NCBI GenBank assembly: GCA_037890055.1
Contig: JBBKBD010000032.1
Reading direction: 5' to 3' (one strand)
Length of the DNA stretch: 9,911 nt
Source: Mediannikoviicoccus sp037890055
GTDB taxonomy: Bacteria; Bacillota; Clostridia; Tissierellales; Peptoniphilaceae
Shown: piece after piece, positions 5,569 through 9,911 of the stretch
Layout of the letters: the number at the start of each line of letters is the position of its first letter
Position numbering within the stretch: position 1 is the first letter of the stretch
The notes under the pieces: model-generated
The model's input: the letters and a program-made list of their open reading frames with translations, nothing else
Databases searched by the model: none
What the model was told of the DNA's origin: nothing
Translations under genes and position numbers: made by a program

Positions 5569-7407
5569 ATTTAACATGTATTTTACCAAAAGTCCTTTTT
5601 CTTTAATTAAATATCCTTTTTCAGTTAAGTCTTCTAAAATATTTTTTAACTGTTCTACAGAATATACCTGGCCCTTATTATCTTGAATGTCTTTACATAC
5701 GGACATCAAGTTAAATTCATTTACAGGTAAAAAGTCCTTAATTAGTTCTATCATATCAGAAACCGCTTGCTCTTGTCTATCATATAGTTCATCAAACGGG
5801 TTTTCTCCATGTGGTGTTAAGGTATGGGAAGCCCTTACTCTTACATACATGGTCCTTCCTACGGCAGACTCTGACAAAAATACATCTCCAGTCTTTAAGT
5901 ATGGAAGTCTTGCAGTCTGCTCCACTGATAGGTCCGTCTCCTCTTTTATGGTTTGAATATCCGTAGACCTTGTAGTTCGATAAATAAATTTAGTGTTTAG
6001 CTGTGCAGTTATGGTGCTATCAAGTAGCGATGGTCTTTGGGTAGCTAGGACCAAAAACACTCCATACTTTCTACCCTCTTGAGCAATTTCTCTTAAAATA
6101 TATTTCGAACTCAAATCTCCATTTCCATCAAAGCTTTGAGGTGCAAAGTTATGTGCCTCGTCGGTGATTATGAAAAATGGTGGGAAGTAATCCATGCTTT
6201 TGTCGTTAATAATGCTGTCCTTATAGTCCCTTCTAAGGTCGTAGAGACTGCTTATTATATATGTGGAGTACACTTGAATTATCTTTACAGAACCTTGGAT
6301 AACGGCAATCTTCCCCATTTTAATGCAGTCGTATACAAGGTTTGAGTCGTGTTCAAAAATCTTTAGCTTTAGTAGTCTATTAAATCTCCAGCTTACACCA
6401 AAGACTGAACTTGGTGGACATTTGTCATTATAGATGTTGTATACTTTTAAAATCTCTTCTAAATTTCTTCTTTCTTCACCTTCTGTAGACATTATCATGT
6501 CTTGAATCTTTTGGGAGTTTCCAATTTTTTGTCCATCAATTAAACGCTGTAGCCTATTTGAAAAGCTTTCAAGTGAATCATTTGGCTTGTGAAGGCTTTC
6601 TATAACAGACTCCATGCCTTCCGTAAGCTTCGATGATGTACCTATAAGGGCCTTTAGCTCCCTAGTATTTATATCCGTAAATCTTATACCAGTATTTTCT
6701 CCAATGACAAACTTCGAAAAATTTGCACTATAATCAGGTCCATATCCATCTTTAGACCTTAATGTAAAATCCATTTCATAATGGGGATCCAAAATAATTC
6801 CTGGAACATTTTTTTGCATTAGCTCTTCTATTAAAACCCTCAGTCCATATGACTTACCTGAACCAGACCCGCCAAATATACCTATATGTGGGTATTGATG
6901 CATGCCATATAAATTTAATAGATACGGCAGTTCTCCTTGCTCTTTAAACTCTCCATCTTCTAAAGTTTCACATAGATTTTTATATTCATCAGGACAAGTC
7001 TTAAAAATATCGTAGGTGTTTCTAATTAAACCAATGTTCAAGGATTTATTTAGTGACTCTGTCATAAAATATTTTTTTACTTCGTCAAAAAGTGGTACTC
7101 TACATGATGACCCTGTTTCGATTGGATAATTACTCTCTTCCAAAAGTCTTATCTTTCCAAGGTAAACCGTATCTTCTTCCAAGTTAAAGCCAAGGGCAAC
7201 AAGGTTTTCAATAAGTTCTTGATTTAACATTTCCCCTTCTTTGGGCATGGTGATATAACGGTTATATGTGTGAACCTCTACAACCTCTCCCAATATATCT
7301 CCCATTGGATCTTCTATTATTAAAAACTCATTTATCCTAAACTTTCTATCATTGGACCCAACATAGGCTTCCTGTTGGTCCGTCATTCCAATTATCTTTA
7401 TATCCAT
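5563..7407 (-). CDS. herA: HerA-type hexameric DNA-translocating ATPase
   Basis: This 614-residue P-loop ATPase belongs to the HerA/FtsK superfamily. HerA forms a hexameric ring that pumps double-stranded DNA and works with NurA to resect DNA ends. An N-terminal beta-rich HAS-barrel-like part (about 1-100) is followed by the ATPase core. The core shows Walker A GGSGSGKS (179-186, Lys185), LDPHYE (206-211), Walker B FFIITDEAHN (411-420, Asp416/Glu417), the QEGRKYG segment (443-449) and a sensor-like ATQRPS (455-460). A C-terminal segment (about 565-614) looks like a small winged-helix module (VYSVEQLKNIL then LTEKGYLI). Its ATG overlaps the nurA stop as TAATG, with AGAGGAG 6 nt upstream inside nurA, so the two are translationally coupled. 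Length and motifs fit a complete protein. Biochemical roles come from archaeal homologues; the bacterial role here is inferred. Confidence 0.9.
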   Translation of the reverse strand: MDIKIIGMTDQQEAYVGSNDRKFRINEFLIIEDPMGDILGEVVEVHTYNRYITMPKEGEMLNQELIENLVALGFNLEEDTVYLGKIRLLEESNYPIETGSSCRVPLFDEVKKYFMTESLNKSLNIGLIRNTYDIFKTCPDEYKNLCETLEDGEFKEQGELPYLLNLYGMHQYPHIGIFGGSGSGKSYGLRVLIEELMQKNVPGIILDPHYEMDFTLRSKDGYGPDYSANFSKFVIGENTGIRFTDINTRELKALIGTSSKLTEGMESVIESLHKPNDSLESFSNRLQRLIDGQKIGNSQKIQDMIMSTEGEERRNLEEILKVYNIYNDKCPPSSVFGVSWRFNRLLKLKIFEHDSNLVYDCIKMGKIAVIQGSVKIIQVYSTYIISSLYDLRRDYKDSIINDKSMDYFPPFFIITDEAHNFAPQSFDGNGDLSSKYILREIAQEGRKYGVFLVLATQRPSLLDSTITAQLNTKFIYRTTRSTDIQTIKEETDLSVEQTARLPYLKTGDVFLSESAVGRTMYVRVRASHTLTPHGENPFDELYDRQEQAVSDMIELIKDFLPVNEFNLMSVCKDIQDNKGQVYSVEQLKNILEDLTEKGYLIKEKGLLVKYMLNE

Positions 7408-8348
7408 TACATGCTCCTCTTATCTCTTTGGCTATGAAATAGCAGTTCAAATCTGCCTTTTGTAATATAGCTTTCCGATAGATACTTCATCTTCTTATTT
7501 GTAAGTCTCGCCTTCATATCAACTAGATCTAATATATATGGAATTCCTCTGCTATTCTTATTTGTTAGCGAAAGAACCAAACTTAATATGTCTCTTATAT
7601 TTGAAAACTGTTCCTCCATCATATCAACGGCAATTACAGCCGGTTCAAAGGATGACCTTATAAATGAGGACCTTATTTTATAGCTGTCCTTCCCAGACTC
7701 TTTTTCATTTGGAATATAGGCTTCCTTATATTCAAGGCAGTTAAATAAAAATTCTCTATCATAGAAGAACTCAGAACTATAGTCCTCTTTTATATTTTCA
7801 TAAACCAAATTAGTCTTTATATCTTCAATTACACCAACTATGTAGATGTTTTTTTCTATTGCAATATTCTTTAGTTTTTCCCATTTATTTTCATTTAGTA
7901 TCCTATATCTAATTAATGAACCGTCCATCATTATTACAGTTGGATTATCACAGGTCGCTTCTATGGCAGCTTCAAGCTCTACCGCTGCAAGTAGCTTGTC
8001 CAAGGTCTTGTTTTCTTCGTAAATGTCTATGTCTTCAAGCAGTGGACAGTAAACCTCCACCGACTCCTTGCTCTCTTTAATATCCTTCATAGCAAGGCCA
8101 CGAAAGATTTGGATATAATGTGGGAAGGCTCCACCATATCTATTGGTTGAACCATCAACTGCAAAAACTCCTCCACGGTCTTTAAGCTTTTCAAGGCTTT
8201 CCTTATCCATTGGTTCTATATTTTCAAATAATCCAAAACCATTTAATATTTTCTTTTTTTCAGAAATACTAAAAGAGTCCAATAGAAAATACTTCCTATT
8301 TAACTCTTCATTTAATGTTTTTAGTTTGGATATGATTTTATCTTCCAT
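7407..8348 (-). CDS. nurA: NurA-type DNA nuclease, partner of HerA
   Basis: This 313-residue protein has NurA domain features. NurA nucleases degrade DNA 5' to 3' inside a complex with the HerA ring, and depend on divalent metal. The first acidic motif is FAVDGSTNRYGG (62-73, Asp65) and the second is MMDGSLI (140-146, Asp142). VIEDIKTN (173-180) and the late IPYILDLVDMKARL (269-282) match other conserved NurA blocks. The N-terminal 60 residues are charged and helical. The gene starts 1 nt after the rsmI stop, with AGAGGA placed inside the last rsmI codons, and shares one base with the herA start. This continuous coupling to herA is the strongest support for the assignment, since NurA sequences diverge widely. 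No Mre11 or Rad50 gene, the usual archaeal neighbours, is in the window. Confidence 0.87.
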   Translation of the reverse strand: MEDKIISKLKTLNEELNRKYFLLDSFSISEKKKILNGFGLFENIEPMDKESLEKLKDRGGVFAVDGSTNRYGGAFPHYIQIFRGLAMKDIKESKESVEVYCPLLEDIDIYEENKTLDKLLAAVELEAAIEATCDNPTVIMMDGSLIRYRILNENKWEKLKNIAIEKNIYIVGVIEDIKTNLVYENIKEDYSSEFFYDREFLFNCLEYKEAYIPNEKESGKDSYKIRSSFIRSSFEPAVIAVDMMEEQFSNIRDILSLVLSLTNKNSRGIPYILDLVDMKARLTNKKMKYLSESYITKGRFELLFHSQRDKRSM

Positions 8349-8349
8349 G

Positions 8350-9183
8350 TTAATCCTCTAATTCTAGACTGGCTTGGTATACTTCATTTTTTCTAAGATT
8401 ATATTTTTTCGATACCTCTTTTACAGCCATCTTTTTACTAAGTCCCTTTTCTATTTCCTCTTTTAAAAGCTCTGTAATATCATAGGAGACTTCTTCCGAA
8501 GAAGCTTCTAAAACTATTACAAACTCTCCTTTAATATTGTCCTTATGACTATACTCTTCACAAACTTCTTTCAAAGTTCCCCTTGTAACTTCTTCATAAA
8601 CCTTTGTCATTTCACGAATAACTGCAACTCTTCTTTCAGGAAATTTATTCGCTAACACTTCTAGACATTCTAAAACTCTATGCACAGATTCATATATTAT
8701 TGAGGTCTCTTTTCTTTCTTCAAGATTTTCTAAAAACATATCCCTCTCGCCTTTTTTTCTAGGGAAAAATCCTAGAAAGCTAAAGCTGTCATTTGGAAGT
8801 CCAGACAAAACCAAGGCAGTTACTGTTGCGCTTGCTCCTGGAAGAACTTCAAAAGGAAGACCCTCTTCAATAAGCTCCTTTATAATTACATGACCAGGGT
8901 CTGATATACCAGGCATCCCCGCATCAGAAACCAGGGATAGAACTTTACCACTTCGTAAATTTTCTATAATTTCTTCAACTCTACTCTTCTCGTTATGTTC
9001 ATGATATGAAATGAGATTTGCCTCTATGTCAAAATGATTTAATAGTTTTATGGTGTTTCTACTGTCTTCGCAATAGACTATATCTGAAGCTTTTAACACC
9101 TCCAAGGCCCTTAGTGTAATATCTTTTAAATTACCTATTGGTGTTGGTACTACATATAACTTGCTTTCCATCATAAAGTTCAA
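8350..9183 (-). CDS. rsmI: 16S rRNA (cytidine-1402 2'-O)-methyltransferase
   Basis: RsmI uses SAM to 2'-O-methylate C1402 in the decoding centre of 16S rRNA. This 277-residue protein has the tetrapyrrole-methylase-like fold with all family blocks: LYVVPTPIGNLKDITLRAL (9-27), EDSRNT (39-44), SYHEHNE (59-65), SLVSDAGMPGISDPG (83-97), PGASATVTAL (115-124), GLPNDSFSFLGFFPR (128-142), YESVHR (164-169), REMTKVYEEV (190-199) and KGEFVIVLE (218-226). The C-terminus, with KKMAVKEVSKKYNLRKNEVY, is the usual helical tail. The start is taken as TTG at 9183, because GAAAGGA lies 5 nt upstream; the in-frame ATG codons at 9174 and 9171 lack a spaced binding site but would also give a complete domain. The gene begins inside the trmN6-like gene (53-nt overlap). 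In Bacillus the same pair is separated by yazA (GIY-YIG domain), which is absent here. Confidence 0.95.
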   Translation of the reverse strand: MNFMMESKLYVVPTPIGNLKDITLRALEVLKASDIVYCEDSRNTIKLLNHFDIEANLISYHEHNEKSRVEEIIENLRSGKVLSLVSDAGMPGISDPGHVIIKELIEEGLPFEVLPGASATVTALVLSGLPNDSFSFLGFFPRKKGERDMFLENLEERKETSIIYESVHRVLECLEVLANKFPERRVAVIREMTKVYEEVTRGTLKEVCEEYSHKDNIKGEFVIVLEASSEEVSYDITELLKEEIEKGLSKKMAVKEVSKKYNLRKNEVYQASLELED

Positions 9184-9877
9184 CTATTTCCTTTCTATAC
9201 TCTTCCCCGTCATATACTACAAGAGGTTTTTCATAAGTAAAAAATTCTCCGCCCCTTTTTACAAACTCCATTAATATAAACCTAGGCTTTTCATTTTCCC
9301 TGGACATAACTGGAATCATTCGCTTTGGTTCTATTTTATACTTTCTTGCCAAATGCATCATGTCCACTAGCCTTTCAGGTTTATTTATCATATAAAGTTT
9401 GCCCTTTTCCTTTAGTTTCGCACTTGAAAATCTAAAAATATCTTCAATCTTTAAACACTTTTCATACCGTGATATTAAATGATTTTCACTTTTATTGTCT
9501 ATACCACATCCATATTTAAAATAGGGTGGGTTTGTTACAATGCCGTCCAGACTATTGTCTTTAATTATTTCATAGCAATTATTTAAATCTCTATGTATTG
9601 GATGAATAGTATCTAAAAGTTTATTCTCTTCTATATTCTTTTTAAGAATTTCAAAATTGTCATCTTGTATTTCAACTGCATAAATTTTTTTAGGATTATA
9701 AAGGGACTTAACCCTTAAAGCTATGACTCCCGTTCCTGAACCAATTTCCAAAACAGTGTCATTCTTTTTAAATTTACAAAATGAAGAAATAAGTATGGCG
9801 TCAATGCCAAATGAAAATTTTGATTTGTCAGAATAAATATCTAAATCCGTTCCAGGAATATAATTTTTTGTAAGCAT
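9131..9877 (-). CDS. tRNA1(Val) adenine-37 N6-methyltransferase-like protein (YabB/TrmN6 family)
   Basis: This 248-residue SAM-dependent methyltransferase has a Rossmann fold. Motif I is VLEIGSGTG (42-50), the acidic end of the next strand is AVEIQ (67-71), and the catalytic motif IV is NPPY (116-119), as in N6-adenine methyltransferases. The N-terminal DKSKFSFGIDAILIS stretch (17-31) matches the F-x-F/G-x-D-A-x-L/L pattern of the YabB/TrmN6 family. E. coli TrmN6 (YfiC) methylates A37 of tRNA1(Val); whether the Gram-positive YabB branch has the same target is not certain. The C-terminal KRGG through VYDGEEYRKEI (207-231) is also family-like. Its last residues (about 232-248) are shaped by the 53-nt overlap with rsmI. 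The ATG follows AGGTGAT at a short 3-4 nt spacing. It is the first visible gene of the cluster. Confidence 0.85.
   Translation of the reverse strand: MLTKNYIPGTDLDIYSDKSKFSFGIDAILISSFCKFKKNDTVLEIGSGTGVIALRVKSLYNPKKIYAVEIQDDNFEILKKNIEENKLLDTIHPIHRDLNNCYEIIKDNSLDGIVTNPPYFKYGCGIDNKSENHLISRYEKCLKIEDIFRFSSAKLKEKGKLYMINKPERLVDMMHLARKYKIEPKRMIPVMSRENEKPRFILMEFVKRGGEFFTYEKPLVVYDGEEYRKEIVELYDGKQVICSTNTNR
9189..9195 (-). promoter_or_regulatory. Ribosome binding site supporting the TTG start of rsmI
   Basis: GAAAGGA on the minus strand (9195-9189) lies 5 nt before TTG 9183-9181, inside the trmN6-like coding region. The alternative ATG at 9174 would be 14 nt away, which is too far. This favours the longer rsmI form with MNFM at its N-terminus. 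Confidence 0.55.
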
Positions 9878-9887
9878 ATAATCACCT

Positions 9888-9899
9888 ATTATAATTATA
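9888..9899 (-). promoter_or_regulatory. Candidate -10 element(s) before the trmN6-like gene
   Basis: Two TATAAT hexamers follow one another on the minus strand (9899-9894 and 9893-9888), just upstream of the AGGTGAT binding site. If the first is used, transcription would start near 9887 and leave only about a 10-nt leader. The -35 region would lie beyond the window end, so the promoter cannot be confirmed. In such AT-rich DNA the repeat TATAAT could also be chance. Confidence 0.35.
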
Positions 9900-9911
9900 G
9901 TATGAAAAAAG

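Noticed and set aside
5563..8348. HerA-NurA as an antiphage defence system
   Set aside because: HerA partners occur in defence islands, but the pair here is coupled to housekeeping rsmI and trmN6-like genes, with no other defence gene nearby.
9902..9911. Possible divergent plus-strand gene starting ATG AAA AAA at the right edge
   Set aside because: No ribosome binding site precedes the ATG, only three codons are visible, and the bases upstream are the AT-rich leader of the trmN6-like gene.

Overview
The window is dense and AT-rich. All eight protein genes lie on the minus strand, so transcription runs from high to low coordinates. The low GC content, AGGAG-type ribosome binding sites, U-tract hairpin terminators, TTG starts, a yabB/rsmI pair, CWB2 cell-wall-binding repeats and a secreted bacillopeptidase F-like protease suggest a low-GC Gram-positive anaerobe of the Clostridia/Tissierellia type. 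The species cannot be fixed from the sequence.

Layout in transcription order. (1) From 9877 down to 2420 runs one tightly packed gene cluster: trmN6-like tRNA adenine methyltransferase, rsmI 16S rRNA 2'-O-methyltransferase, NurA nuclease, HerA ATPase, a secreted S8 protease with three CWB2 repeats, and a uridine phosphorylase. The first four genes overlap or are 1 nt apart. The protease follows HerA after 44 nt. The uridine phosphorylase binding site overlaps the protease stop codon. An intrinsic terminator whose loop contains the last stop codon closes this unit (about 2407-2431). (2) After a 111-nt AT-rich gap with a candidate promoter come two envelope genes 15 nt apart: an S41 carboxy-terminal processing protease and a membrane-anchored NodB polysaccharide deacetylase with a TTG start. 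They end in a strong hairpin terminator (about 153-185). (3) Eight nucleotides beyond that hairpin the sequence becomes the 5' end of a bacterial class IIC group II intron (151 down to 1, leaving the window). It is recognisable by matches to the Oceanobacillus iheyensis intron as I remember it, and by its position behind a terminator, the usual target of this intron class.

Functionally the cluster mixes RNA modification (TrmN6, RsmI), DNA end processing (HerA-NurA), pyrimidine salvage (uridine phosphorylase) and envelope work (CWB2 protease, S41 protease, deacetylase). Coupled translation of NurA and HerA fits their known complex. The other links look like ordinary bacterial operon packing.

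The most notable points are the group IIC intron fragment behind a terminator, its non-canonical first nucleotides, and the coupling of the HerA-NurA pair, best known from archaea, to bacterial rRNA/tRNA methyltransferase genes. I found no CRISPR array, tRNA, rRNA or clearly novel multi-gene system.
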